Positions 24,178 through 37,156 of a stretch of 64,000 nucleotides of DNA are shown in pieces. The position numbers and the translations under genes are program-made. A model generated the notes under the pieces. The model did not search any database. It was not told where the DNA came from and saw nothing but the letters and a program-made list of their open reading frames with translations. Within the stretch, counting starts at the first letter, position 1; each line of letters starts with the position of its first letter. The DNA comes from Ascidia mentula. Lineage: Eukaryota > Chordata > Ascidiacea > Phlebobranchia > Ascidiidae. The DNA lies in NCBI GenBank assembly GCA_947561715.1, contig OX387202.1:6337001-6401000 (forward strand), given 5' to 3'.

Positions 24178-25200
24178 ATGGGAAAGGATCAAGATACAAC
24201 GGTACGGAAACAGAAAAGAGAGAAATCTTTCAAGTGCTCATTTTGTTCAAAATTGTTTACCTTCAAAGGTAATTTAGTCACACACATTCGAATACATACT
24301 GGAGAAAGGCCTTTCAGATGCGAAATTTGCGAAAAATGCTTCAAAAGCGCAGGAGAAATTCAAATGCACAGACGAATTCATACTGGAGAGAAACCATACA
24401 AGTGCACAATTTGTTCAAAAAGCTTCTGCCGTAGTAGCGTTCTAAACCAACACGTACGAATTCATACTGGGGAGAAACCATACAAGTGCTCATTTTGCTC
24501 AAAAGCATTCAGCAATAAATTCCATCTAACCGAGCATGTCAGAATTCACACTGGAGAAAAACTTTTCAGATGTGATATATGCGAAAAATGCTTTGCAACG
24601 TCAGGGGAAGCAAATATCCATAGACGAAGTCATACCGGAGAGAAACCTTTCAAGTGCACTTTATGTTCAAAAGCGTTCAGCCACAAGAGTAATCTAAATA
24701 GACACGTTCGACTACACAATGGAGACAAACCTTTCGAGTGCAAATTGTGTTTCAAATCATTCACAAGTAAAACCCATCTAACAAGACACGTTCGAATTCA
24801 TACTGGAGAGAAACCCTTTAAATGTGACATATGCGAAAAATTCTTCTATTCTGCAGATTATTTAAAAAGGCACAAAAGAACTCATACTGGAGAGAAACCA
24901 TACAAATGTACAATTTGTTCCAAAGGTTTCAGCGAGAGTTCCAGTCTAAACATACACGTGCGAACTCATACTGGAGAGAAACCCTACAAATGCACATTTT
25001 GTTCGAAAGCATTCCGCATGACATCACATCTAACTGCACATGTTAGAATTCACACTGGTGAAAAGCCTTACAGATGTGACATATGCGAAAAATGCTTCAA
25101 GACAGCAGGGGAATCAAGAAACCACAGAAAAACGCATACTGCAGAGAAACTGTCAAGTGCACGTTGTGTTCAAAAACATTTAAAGGCCAAGAACATCTAA
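24178..25200 (+). CDS. C2H2 zinc-finger protein, copy B (340 aa)
   Basis: A single-exon gene with eleven C2H2 fingers, all zinc ligands present, the shared basic N-terminus and the frameshifted tail (LSSARCVQKHLKAKNI). It differs from A and C around fingers 4-5 (HVRIHTGEKLFRCDICEKCF, so one linker has Leu for Pro) and in the tail. Otherwise the DNA-contact helices equal those of A. It lies 8.74 kb from copy A and 8.72 kb from copy C, so dosage of one specificity may be the main effect. A nuclear DNA-binding role is inferred from the family. Confidence 0.88.
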   Translation: MGKDQDTTVRKQKREKSFKCSFCSKLFTFKGNLVTHIRIHTGERPFRCEICEKCFKSAGEIQMHRRIHTGEKPYKCTICSKSFCRSSVLNQHVRIHTGEKPYKCSFCSKAFSNKFHLTEHVRIHTGEKLFRCDICEKCFATSGEANIHRRSHTGEKPFKCTLCSKAFSHKSNLNRHVRLHNGDKPFECKLCFKSFTSKTHLTRHVRIHTGEKPFKCDICEKFFYSADYLKRHKRTHTGEKPYKCTICSKGFSESSSLNIHVRTHTGEKPYKCTFCSKAFRMTSHLTAHVRIHTGEKPYRCDICEKCFKTAGESRNHRKTHTAEKLSSARCVQKHLKAKNI

Positions 25201-27133
25201 GCAGGCATGTTCGAACTCACAATGGAGAGTAACCTTTTAGATTGAACATATTTGCATCAACGCTGTCATATTTAAATTAAAAGCTTTCTTAAACAAAGTC
25301 ATCACGTGACAACAGCTCCCTTGTGAGAAGATGCAGGACAATGACGTCATTATTTGCGAATTGTCGCCACATATTTTGGAGAGATAATACAAAAAAAAAA
25401 CGTTACAGCATATCAGAAGAACCACCTTATCGCTAAAACTTAAAAGCGAAGTCGATAACCACCTCTGAAATTTGTACATGTGATTAGCTTTATATCATTT
25501 GATATTCATTATAATTCTAATTTGTTTTCGTTACTTTGGTTAATACAAAATGCTTCCTTCTCATAAGAGTAATTGGAACTAATGCTGATTATATTGGGAG
25601 CCATTTTTTTTTCATGTAATGCAGTTATGTCAGTTGTACTTGCCAGGACTAACCACGCATCTTTCTTACTCACTCACCATTGTAACAAATAAAAATCCTT
25701 CAAAGGTTGGATATTCCAACCATAAAATCTCTTGTATTCCCGGGTATCCACATGTGATTATTCTGTAAAATCCAACTCCATTGTTATAAATGTCCAAATT
25801 ACTAAAAATCGAAATCTGATAAGTCGTTGGTTTACAACCAGCTTATAATTGTTTGTTGCCTAGGGAAATTACCCATTATGACGTAATGGGCAACCAGCGA
25901 CGATATATTGCGTTGCTTGTGGTGATAAAACAATGCTTCATGCCTGCCCATTGGTTTTCTCACTGTGTTGGTTTTATTCCGTGAAAACGCTCAGTCAATT
26001 TTACAGACGAATCGTCAAAAAATGTTTGTTTGTAGTTTTTCAACGAAAGAACGAAACAGTTTCGCAGCAAGTATCGCCTTTCTTCTTATCACGCTCTGTC
26101 CATATATTTTGTATAAATTTAAAACACAACCTTCAAAATTAGGAAAATGGCCACATTTTGCATAATCTGCAACCGTCTGTGTATAGACTGGCAAACTGCA
26201 CACATGACCAGTTGCTTTTGCCGTCATCAAGAGTCGGACCAAAGTTCTTTCATGATTTTATCACCGCTTGCTTACTCATGCGTAACCAGTTGCAGATTTT
26301 TGTCCAACACCAGAACAAGATTTCAAACAAAAGCCATCTTACAATTTTTAAGTTGTTGTGAAAAACAAGCAACTTCTAGATACAAACGCGCATAATCACA
26401 AACGTTTGATAATTTCCTGTCCAGCATAGATTGTGATCCAACGCAACGCCAAACTATGTGAATGTGAAGCAGCCAACTGTGTCAGCCAACTGTGAACCAA
26501 GAGAAAAAACAGAGGAGCAGTGTGCTTAAAATAAAAAGAGCAAACATTACACATACATAATCTTCTGTATATAGGATGCAAACTACACACACGACCATTT
26601 GCTTTTTGCGTTTATCAACAGTTATTCAATATATCAAGAGTTTAAACCAAAATAATGTCAAGAGTTGAACAACATATCTTTCATGTTTTATTGAATGACC
26701 ACTCAAGCGTAACCAATTGCACATTATTTTAGATGTTTCACGCTTGTGGTATCTGAACAAAACAAATTTGGATTTTTTTTCCAGAAGTAGAACCAAACAA
26801 GCAACTTCTAGATACAAACTCGCATAATCACAAGCGTTTAATAATTTCCTGTCCCATGTGATCCAACTCCACGCCAAACTATTACAGCTAAAATTAACGC
26901 TTGACTGATTTGGGTTCACCTTTAACCAGTACAGTGTTTTGTATCCATCCGCGCATGTGCTTGTCTTTAGGGCGACACGTTTGTAGGGTGCTGTTAAGAA
27001 ATAACTAATTTTTATCTGGTGTCTAGTTGAATAAGGTGCAAACATAATAATGTATGTAAATTTGAACTTTGGTGGAACCACTAGCCGTGGGCTGGTAGGA
27101 ACCTGGGTCACCCCACAGTTGGTACGTTTAGTT

Positions 27134-27594
27134 TTACTTGTGTTTTGAACTTGTGAAGTGCTTTGACTCGGCGACATAACTTTCGAGTCTTATATATTTG
27201 AAATGTAACTGATTAACGTGGATACAATTTGGTAACTGTGGTAGGAGGCATGTTTTCATTGTACGTTGTTTGTATTAGTGGTACTGTGACGTAACAATCC
27301 GCTTCGTGTGAGACCAGGAGTGGGTTGTCTTGGTGGATAGCTGGGTGGGCGCGTTTTACCTAGTGGGACGAACGGCGCAGGACCAGGCTCCGTATAAGCG
27401 TATATTTCAGAAAACTCCTGGTCTCACACGAAGCGGATTGTTACGTCACAGTACCACTGATGCAAACAACGAAAACATGTCTCCTACCACAGTTACCAAA
27501 TTGTACCCACGTTAATCAGTTACATTTCAAATATATAAGACTCGAAAGTTATGTTGCCGAGTCAAAGCACTTCACAAGTTCAAAACACAAGTAA
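27134..27594. repeat. Long palindrome (unit B)
   Basis: Same structure as at 18404 in unit A. The right arm has lost a few bases (AACAACGAAAACATG against AACAACGTACAACG), so the arms are slightly less matched. Confidence 0.82.
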
Positions 27595-27803
27595 TTCAGA
27601 AACCTCCGGTGTTTCAATATAATTTCAGATAAAACTATCTTTTGTTAAAGTTGACGAAAAAAAATATGCAAAACTGTAAGTCAAGCTACAAATTTAAACG
27701 TTAGGTATAGAAATAGATTGAATACAATGTAGTGGTTCGGAATCTTTTTAGACAACTTTTTTTTTCACAAAATGTAATTGCTTGATTAAAAAGACGTGGT
27801 GTT

Positions 27804-28439
27804 CTAGTGCAGTGTAGGGGTCCAGACAAATCGTTGATACTAGCACGTTGTTATCTTGGTCGCAAACGAGTTGATTGTTTTAGGGGTGCTGGTTTATTAC
27901 GTGAATGCGTGCGTAAAACCTCCAGGAAAAAAGGACAACTGCACAAGCGAGCATATGTGTTCAATGCGATAGTAAGCATGGACGAAGAAAACGTTTAAAT
28001 AGCAGAAATGTGTGTAAGTTCCTGTTATAAAGGCATTGTACGTACCATGAATGTACGATGTTTTATGGCCGATAAGGAGTCATGTAGGAGCGCAAGGGGG
28101 TTATGGTTACTGTTCAATTAGTCCAGTAATATTCCTGTTTGTTATGTGAAAGACTTGTGAGCAGAAGTTTATGTTTGTTGCAAAGGATCAGAGTGAACAT
28201 GAATATAAGTATGTAATGTTTTCATAATTTTCATATCTGTGTAAAGGTCAACCAATGAACCAGAAAGTGAATCACATAAAAGGGTCGACTTCTTTTTTTT
28301 GTTAAAGGGCGTATTTTGTTAGCCCTTTGTTCAACCAATATCAGTGCTAAATAACGTGTTTTGTATCAATGTTACGTAATAGACTCAATTTTTTTTGCAT
28401 GGTGTTGTTAAAATTGGGGCGAGCCTTATGGAAAACACA
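27804..28439 (+). repeat. Orphan zinc-finger 5' flank (unit B)
   Basis: Unit B copy of the gene-less 5' flank. It starts at CTAGTGCAGTGTAGGGG and ends after GGCGAGCCTTATGG with no zinc-finger frame following. Confidence 0.68.
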
Positions 28440-29496
28440 ATTGATTGATAAACGATGTATACAACTTACACACGCATGTCAAGACTTTATTTTGTAATTA
28501 GTTGTGCTGTAGTCGCATAACAGATTTTTTTACACAAAAATGTATACTGCCTTGTTCTTCTGAACAATAAGTTGAAAGTATGAAATGAGGTCAACTGTCA
28601 TCGCATCAATGTTGGACATTTTTCATGGATGTCGAAAGGGCATACTATAATGTACACAGGATCACTGCTCCGATTCATATGCGGAGACTCAGCGATAGGA
28701 GTTGGTAAACTGTTGTCAAGTTACAATGGTTCCCAAACGCACAACTTTCCAGGCGCCCTAAACATTTTTGCAAGCCAGCGGTCGGCAACATTTTATACGC
28801 CGAGTGCTATTTTACAAATATGTTAAAATGTTAGTAACTTCGCGTGTCAGTTTATTTACGCACACCAAAATATATACAGCTTTTTGTATTCACCATTGCA
28901 TCTTGACTGCCACATACATTTTAATGGTAAATTACTACAATCCTCGGACTACAGGCATTTTAGGAATTTACTCTCTGATGCAACACAATCCGGGATGTAT
29001 GGCAAAGTATTGCAGTATGACTTCCAAAATCACTTGGAGTGCAAGACCCATGATGAAGCTAATATCGCACACCGTTATCAGACAATGCAGAATCTTAGCG
29101 GTTGAAATACTGCATGGGAAGGTTCATAAGTTTATCATCGATATGTGATGCCTAAGATCTCCAAATCAGCATCGGCAGTAGCCAATCTTATTTCGAAACG
29201 CTATATAATCTCAGAAACGTTGAAGACATACAAAAGTAGTCATCCGTCTACTTTCAAAACAGTTTTAAAAATCATGTTTATTATTCTAACGAATGAAAAG
29301 ACAACACAGTCAAGGAAAAAGAAAACGTGCAAAAATAACGTAAAATATTTTGTAATAATTCGATTTTGAAGTGCAAAAATATGTTTACACATAGAATATT
29401 TCGTTGTGTTGCTCTGAGTTTAAAAGACCATCAAATCGACGACCTATTCTCAGCAACATATTCGCACTTGTGCTTGTAAAGTTTCCCGAAAAGATC

Positions 29497-29567
29497 TTAC
29501 GGCGCTTCACGATAATCCTCAAATTGACCGTGCGATATCGTCCTTACTGACGCGTTGGATCGAAACG
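29497..29567 (-). pseudogene. Copied 3' end of the ZP gene (unit B)
   Basis: Same fragment as in unit A, including the Glu to Asp change (QFEDYREAP), cut at the junction with unit C. The shared change groups the A and B tails against the intact gene. Confidence 0.88.
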
Positions 29568-31299
29568 CTGCTAAACATTCACAGCATAGCGGAGTTGAAA
29601 CACAATCTATGCTGAACAGGAAATTGTGTAGAGATTTCAAACGTTTGTGATTATGCGCGTTCGTATCTACAAGTTGATTGTTTTGTTCTGCTGTCGAAAA
29701 AAATCCAATTTTTTTTGTTGAGATGCCACAAGTGTGAATCATCTAATAATAAATATTGTGCTATTGGTTACGCTTGAGTGATCAGGTAATAAAAACATGA
29801 AAGAAATGATGTTCAAATCTTGACATTATCTTGGTTTAACTCTTGACGTTATGTTGAATAACTCTTGATGAAAGCAAATGGTCGTGTGTGTAGTTTCCTG
29901 TATACAGACGGTTGCAGATTATACATGTGTAATGTTGACTCTTTTTATTTTAAACACACTGCTTCCCTGTTTTTTCTCTTTGTTCACAGTTGGTTGACAC
30001 AGTTGGCTGCACCAGATTCACATAGTTTGGCGTTGCGTTGGATCACAATCTATGCTGGACAGGAAATTATCAAACGTTTGTGATTATGGGCGTTTGTATC
30101 TAGAAGTTGCTTGTTTTTTACAACAACGTAAAAATTTGTAATTAAAAGCTCTTCTGGCAAAAGAAAAACTTGTTTGTTCGACGTTTCGGTTGTTATACAA
30201 CAAACCTTCATCAGGATAATGAAGTAAAAACGCCCACACGGTGATAAATATTCACGCGCGCATAAAGCAAAAAAAGGCTTTGTTTGAAATCTTGTTCTGC
30301 TTTTGGACCAAAATGCAACTGGTTACGCATGAGTAAGCAAGTGGTAATTAAATCATGAAAGAAATTTGGTCGGACTCTTGATGCCAGTCTCAGACGGTTG
30401 CAGATTATGCATAATGTGGCCATTTTCCTAATTTTAAAGGTTGTGTTTTAAATTTAAACAATTGATATGGACAGTGCGTGATAAGAAGAAAGGCGATACT
30501 TGCTGCCAAATTGTTTCGTTCTTTCGTTAAAAAACTACAAACAAACATCTTTTGTATTTTTTGACATTTCGTCTGTAAAATTGACTGGGCCTTTTCACGG
30601 CATAAAACCAACGGTAAGAAAATCAAACTCCAGGACATGAAGGATTGTTTTTTCTCCACAAGCAACGCAATATATGTGGTAACTTTAATAACCTATAAGG
30701 TACAGGACCGTTACTAAAGGGAGGCGTGATAGAAAAAAAGTTAAGAACCACTGGTTTAGAAGCTACAGGAGACCTAAGTTCCGCAACATACAAGGCCGGT
30801 GATTGGATGGGAGATAAAAGTTGGTGGATTCTTACTTGATATAAATTAGATTTTTCTGACTTAAGATGTTGTTCAAACTCTTTGGTGACGTAATAAAGTA
30901 GGTCTGACGGTGGTGCAAGTATGTTAGATAAAAGAGTGATATTGTTTGTTTTCATTTTGCGTGTTTTAATCTTGTAAGCCTTCGACCAAGGTCATTATAG
31001 GTAAACCAATAAGAGCGTAGGTCGTTTTGTTCGGTTGAAAAATACCTTGATGTTACATTATTCAAGGGCTATTCAAGAGCCAGGAAGGCCAAAGTCAAAA
31101 ACGGAAATCTTTTCTGAAGTAAAATTCATCAAATTTTGAAGCACGAATTTATTCTGCGTTGCAACAAAATTGCCTCGTAATGTTTTTTGATTCGATAAAC
31201 TTTTTATTTCAGAAATCCGTGTTGTAACGACTGTAGGTTCATCCGCTAGTTGGGCACCGCTACAAATTCATTGAGTTCAATCTGAAATCACAGTCTTAC

Positions 31300-31399
31300 C
31301 TGCACTCGGCAAAAGCTTGGCTACCGAAAAAATCACGAAGATCGACACAAATGCGACACCCAGTGGACGCACTGGTGATTTAATAAAGCTACTCCAATC
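31300..31399 (-). pseudogene. Exon fragment with a membrane helix (unit C)
   Basis: Unit C copy of the 100-nt exon-like segment with acceptor, hydrophobic helix and GTAAGA donor. It has one substitution near CTACCGAAAAAATC. Confidence 0.4.
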
Positions 31400-31720
31400 C
31401 TGATAAAATTTGTTCGTTGTAATAATATTGTTGGGTGAACAAAACCATTTGCATCTAAATCATGGAAACTGCTGTTTGAACTGCCGGTATGAACACCTGG
31501 TTAGATCTATTGATCGTGTAACGACCCTTAAAGTATTTACAATAAGTACATATATACATTACTAACCTAGATTGAATAGTTACCAATCGCTCAGTAAAAG
31601 AAACAAAATTTGTTAGTTTAAAAATCCAACTCCAGTTTAAAAGTATTTCTTGAGAGGAAAAAACATGGCGTTTGTTTAAAATACATTTGTGTTTGGTTTC
31701 TGTTTAAACTTGTAAGGTGT

Positions 31721-31849
31721 TTAGTCAAGGATTGCTTTATTGGAATACAAACGCATTGAAAATTCTGTTGATAGATCCCCAAACCCGTTCTTGTAATCCA
31801 CCCAATCTCTATCGAAACTAGCAGATCCATCATAACGACGCTGAAACAC
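31721..31849 (-). pseudogene. Fibrinogen C-domain exon fragment (unit C)
   Basis: Unit C copy of the fibrinogen-domain exon fragment; the same signature residues are visible and the domain is incomplete in the same way. Confidence 0.7.
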
Positions 31850-32893
31850 CTAATCATAACTTTGGTACGAATGGTTATATCGTATTGAGAAACAGTATGT
31901 AGGTTATATATATAAACATATTATAAATTATAATTAATGCAGGTCCTAAACCATGATACAATAACGCGAGTTCCTGTTTAGTAAAACACTTTTACTCAAC
32001 CTGTCAGCCATCTTCACAATAAACTTCTCCAGATCTGAAAGGTTGACGACCTTCAATATCGGAGGTTTTGTAAGACATGGTGCCACGATTTTGGTAAAGA
32101 TTTTCAAATCCTTCACAAAAAGAAACTGTGACAATTGCAACTTTTTTTTCACAAAATGCAGTGTAGGGGGTCCAGACAAATCGTTGATACTGACACGTTG
32201 TTATCTTGGTCGCAAACGACGTAATTGTTTTAGGGCGTTAGTCACGCCAGTTGGAAATTACGTGAATGCGTGCGTAAACGCTTCAGGAAAAAAAGGACAG
32301 CTGCACAACGAGCATGTGTTCAATGCGATAGTAAGCATGGAGGAAGATAACGTTTAAATAGCAGAAATGTGTATAAGTTCCTGTTGTAATGGCATTGTAC
32401 GTACCATGAATGTACAATGTTTTATGGTCTAAAGGTGTCTGAATGTTTGCAGCATGTAGAATCGAGAGGGGTATGGTTACTGTTCAGTTAGTTCAGTTTG
32501 GTAATATTCTTGTTTGTTAGTGTGAAAGACATGGGAGCAGAAGTTTATGTTTGTTGCAAAGGATCAGAGCGGGACATGAATGTTAGTATGTAATGTTTTC
32601 ATAAATTTCATATATGTGTAAAGGTCAACCAATGAACCAAAAAGTGAATCGCCCAAAAGGTTCGATTTTTTTATGTGGTGCAATTCGTTATATCAACGTA
32701 ATATGTCTTAAATACTAACGTGTTATACACACACGTCTACAGTAAGTTTTGTGATAAATTAAAATTTCGTCTGTTGTGGTTTTTCAGATCTTTTTGTTCC
32801 ACAAAAAAAGTTTAAGCAAAAAAAGATACAAAATCAAAAGAACAGACGTTCAATGAACGTTTTGTATAAAGTTATTTCAACGAAACTGCCGGG

Positions 32894-33916
32894 ATGGGAA
32901 AGGATCAAGATACAACGGTACTGAAACAGAAAAGAGAGAAATCTTTCAAGTGCTCATTTTGTTCAAAATTGTTTACCTTCAAAGGTAATTTGGTCACACA
33001 CATTCGAATACATACTGGAGAAAGGCCTTTCAGATGCGAAATTTGCGAAAAATGCTTCAAAAGCGCAGGAGAAATTCAAATGCACAGACGAATTCATACT
33101 GGAGAGAAACCATACAAGTGCACAATTTGTTCAAAAAGCTTCTGCCGTAGTAGCGTTCTAAACCAACACGTACGAATTCATACTGGGGAGAAACCATACA
33201 AGTGCTCATTTTGCTCAAAGGCATTCAGCAATAAATTCCATCTAACTGAGCATGCCAGGATTCACACTGGAGAAAAACCTTTCAGATGTGAATTTTGCGA
33301 AAAATGCTTTGCAACGTCAGGGGAAGCAAATATCCATCGACGAAGTCATACCGGAGAGAAACCTTTCAAGTGCACTTTATGTTCAAAAGCGTTCAGCCAC
33401 AAGAGTAATCTAAATAGACACGTTCGACTACACAATGGAGACAAACCTTTCGAGTGCAAATTGTGTTTCAAATCATTCACAAGTAAAACCCATCTAACAA
33501 GACACGTTCGAATTCATACTGGAGAGAAACCCTTTAAATGTGACATATGCGAAAAATTCTTCAATTCTGCAGATTATTTAAAAAGGCACAGACGAACTAA
33601 TACTGGAGAGAAACCATACAAATGCACAATTTGTTCCAAAGGTTTCAGCGAGAGTTCCAGTCTAAACACACACGTGCGAACTCATACTGGAGAGAAGCCC
33701 TACAAATGCACATTTTGTTCGAAAGCATTCCGCATGACATCACATCTAACTGCACATGTTAGAATTCACACTGGTGAAAAGCCTTACAGATGTGACATAT
33801 GCGAAAAATGCTTCAAGACAGCAGGGGAATCAAGAAACCACAGAAAAACGCATACTGCAGAGAAACTGTCAGGTGCACGTTGTGTTCAAAAACATTCCAA
33901 GGCCAAGGACATCTAA
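32894..33916 (+). CDS. C2H2 zinc-finger protein, copy C (340 aa)
   Basis: A single-exon gene with eleven C2H2 fingers. In finger 8 the last zinc ligand is Asn in place of His (HRRTNTGEKP), so that finger is probably not fully functional. Position 10 is Leu where the other copies have Arg (TTVLKQKREKS). The helix of finger 8 starts NSADYLKRH against YSADYLKRH in A and B. The tail equals copy A (LSGARCVQKHSKAKDI). The 5' flank is the same as for copies A and B, so expression is probably similar. A nuclear DNA-binding role is inferred from the family. Confidence 0.87.
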   Translation: MGKDQDTTVLKQKREKSFKCSFCSKLFTFKGNLVTHIRIHTGERPFRCEICEKCFKSAGEIQMHRRIHTGEKPYKCTICSKSFCRSSVLNQHVRIHTGEKPYKCSFCSKAFSNKFHLTEHARIHTGEKPFRCEFCEKCFATSGEANIHRRSHTGEKPFKCTLCSKAFSHKSNLNRHVRLHNGDKPFECKLCFKSFTSKTHLTRHVRIHTGEKPFKCDICEKFFNSADYLKRHRRTNTGEKPYKCTICSKGFSESSSLNTHVRTHTGEKPYKCTFCSKAFRMTSHLTAHVRIHTGEKPYRCDICEKCFKTAGESRNHRKTHTAEKLSGARCVQKHSKAKDI

Positions 33917-35848
33917 GCAGGCATGTTCGAACTCACAATGGAGAGTAACCTTTTAGATTGAACATATTTGCATCAACGCTGACATATTTAAATTAAAAGC
34001 TTTCTTAAACAAAGTCATCACGTGACAACAGCTCCCTTGTGAGAAGATGCAGGACAATGACGTCATTATTTGCGAATTATCGCCACATATTTTGGAGAGA
34101 TAATACAAAAAAAACGTTACAGCATATTAGAAGAACCACCTTATCGCTAAAACTTAAAAGCGAAGTCGATAACCACCTCTGAAATTTGTACATGTGATTA
34201 GCTTTATATCATTTGATATTCATTATAATTATAATTTGTCTTCGTTACTTTGGTTAATACAAAATGTTTCCTTCTCATAAGAGTAATTGGAACTAATGCT
34301 GATTATACTGGGAGCCATTTTTTTTTCATGTAATGCAGTTATGTCAGTTGTACTTGCCAGGACTAACCACGCATCTTTCTTACTCACTCACCATTGTAAC
34401 AAATAAAAATCCTTCAAAGGTTGGATATTCCAACTATAAAATCTCTTGTATTCCCGGGTATCCACATATGATTATTCTGTAAAATCCAACTCCATTGTTA
34501 TAAATGTCCAAATTACTAAAAATCGAAATCTGGTAAGTCGTTGGTTTACAACCAGCTTATAATTGTTTGTTGCCTAGGGAAATTACCCATTATGACGTAA
34601 TGGGCAACCAGCGACGATATATTGCGTTGCTTGTGGTGATAAAACAATGCTTCATGCCTGCCCATTGGTTTTCTCACTGTGTTGGTTTTATTCCGTGAAA
34701 ACGCTCAGTCAATTTTACAGACGAATCGTCAAAAAATGTTTGTTTGTAGTTTTTCAACGAAAGAACGAAACAGTTTTGCAGAAAGTGTCGCCTTTCTTCT
34801 TATCACGCTCTGCCCATATATTTTGTATAAATTTAAAACACAACCTTCAAAATAAGGAAAATGGCCACATTTTGCATAATCTGCAACCGTCTGTGTATAG
34901 ACTGGCAAACTGCACACATGACCAGTTGCTTTTGCCGTCATCAAGAGTCGGACCAAAGTTCTTTCATGATTTTATCACCGCTTGCTTACTCATGCGTAAC
35001 CAGTTGCAGATTTTTGTCCAACACCAGAACAAGATTTCAAACAAAAGCCATCTTACAATTTTTAAGTTGTTGTGAAAAACAAGCAACTTCTAGATACAAA
35101 CGCGCATAATCACAAACGTTTGATAATTTCCTGTCCAGCATAGATTGTGATCCAACGCAACGCCAAACTATGTGAATCTGGAGTAGCCAACTGTGTCAGC
35201 CAACTGTGAACAAAGAGAAAAAACAGGGGGAGCAGGGTGCTTAAAATATAAAGAATCAACATTACACATACATAATCTTCTGTATATAGGATGCAAACTA
35301 CACACACGACCATTTGCTTTTTGCGTTTATCAACAGTTATTCAATATATCAAGAGTTTAAACCAAAATAATGTCAAGAGTTGAACAACATATCTTACATG
35401 TTTTATTGAATGACCACTCAAGCGTAACCAATTGCACATTATTTTAGATGTTTCACGCTGGTGGTATCTGAACAAAACAAATTTGGATTTTTTTTCCAGA
35501 AGTAGAACAAAACAAGCAACTTCTAGATACAAACTCGCATAATCACAAGCGTTTAATAATTTCCTGTCCCATGTGATCCAACTCCACGCCAAACTATTAC
35601 AGCTAAAATTAACGCTTGACTGATTTGGGTTCACCTTTAACCAGTAAAGTGTTTTGTATCCATCCGCGCATGTGCTTGTCTTTAGGGCGACACATTTGTA
35701 GGGTGCTGTTAAGAAATAACTAATTTTTATCCGGTGTCTAGTTGAATAAGGTGCAAACATAATAATGTATGTAAATTTGAACTTTGGTGGAACCACTAGC
35801 CGTGGGCTGGTACGAACCTGGGTCACCCCACAGTTGGTACGTTTAGTT

Positions 35849-36316
35849 TTACTTGTGTTTTGAACTTGTGAAGTGCTTTGACTCGGCGACATAACTTGCG
35901 AGTCTTATATATTTGAAATGTAACGGATTAACGTGGATACAATTTGGTAACTGTGGTAGGAGGCATGTTTTCGTTGTACGTTGTTTGTGTTAGTGGTACT
36001 GTGACGTAACAATCCGCTTCGTGTGAGACCAGGAGTGGGTTGTCTTGGTGGATAGTTGGGTGGGCGCGTTTTACCTAGTGGGACGAACGGCGCAGGACCA
36101 GGCTCCGTATAAGCGTATATTTCAGAAAACTCCTGGTCTCACACGAAGCGGATTGTTACGTTACAGTACCACTGATGCAAACAACGTACAACGAAAACAT
36201 GCCTCCTACCACAGTTACCAAATTGTATCCACGTTAATCAGTTACATTTCAAATATATAAGACTCGAAAGTTATGTCGCCGAGTCAAAGCACTTCACAAG
36301 TTCAAAACACAAGTAA
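35849..36316. repeat. Long palindrome (unit C)
   Basis: Same inverted-repeat structure as in units A and B: arms of about 185-190 bp and a loop of about 90 bp containing CGTATAAGCG. Confidence 0.83.
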
Positions 36317-36525
36317 TTCAGAAACCTCCGTTGTTCCAATATAATTTCAGATAAAACTATCTTTTGTTAAAGTTGACGAAAAAAAATATGTAAAACTGTA
36401 AGTCAAGCTACAAATTTAAACGTTAGGTATAGAAATAGATTGAATACAATGTAGTGGTTCGGAATCTTTTTAGACAACTTTTTTTTTCACAAAATGTAAT
36501 TTCTTGATTAAAAAGACGTGGTGTT

Positions 36526-37156
36526 CTAGTGCAGTGTAGGGGTCCAGACAAATCGTTGATACTAGCACGTTGTTATCTTGGTTGCAAACGAGTTGATTGC
36601 TTTCGGGGTGCTGGTTTATTACGTGAATGCGTGCGTAAACCCTCCAGGAAAAAAGGACAACTGCACAAGCGAGCATATGTGTTCAATGCGATAGTAAGCA
36701 TGGAGGAAGATAACGTTTAAATAGCAGAAATGTGTATAAGTTCCTGTTGTAAAGGCATTGTATGTACCATGAATGTACGATGTTTTATGGACGATAAGGA
36801 GTCATGTAGGAGCGCAAGGGGGTTATGGTTACTGTTCAATTAGTCCAGTAATATTCCTGTTTGTTATGTGAAGACTTGTGAGCAGAAGTTATGTTTGTTG
36901 CAAAGGATCAGAGTGAACATGAATATAAGTATGTAATGTTTTCATAATTTTCATATCTGTGTAAAGGTCAACCAATGAACCAGAAAGTGAATCACATAAA
37001 AGGGTCGACTTTTTTTTGTTTAAGGGCGTATTTTGTTAGCCCTTTGTTCAACCAATATCAGTGCTAAATAACGTGTTTTGTATCAATGTTACGTAATAGA
37101 TTCAATTTTTTTTGCATGGTGTTGTCAAAATTGGGGCGAGCCTTATGGAAAACACA
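36526..37156 (+). repeat. Orphan zinc-finger 5' flank (unit C)
   Basis: Unit C copy of the 5' flank without a gene, again ending shortly after GGCGAGCCTTATGG. Confidence 0.68.

Larger units (their letters stand above)
20839..29566 (+). repeat. Tandem unit B (8.7 kb)
   Basis: The second direct repeat, in the same order as unit A but with no foldback insertion. It shares with C, and not A, a roughly 140-bp insertion at 21417-21556 and several small indels, for example CCCATGTGATCC in place of the longer form at 18117 in A. Its last 450 bp are closer to A than to C. B is therefore a mosaic of A-like and C-like sequence. Confidence 0.9.

Noticed and set aside
26626-27177. 183-codon minus-strand frame in units B and C
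   Set aside because: The frame is broken in unit A by small indels, its composition is that of non-coding repeat, and it overlaps the arm of the palindrome.
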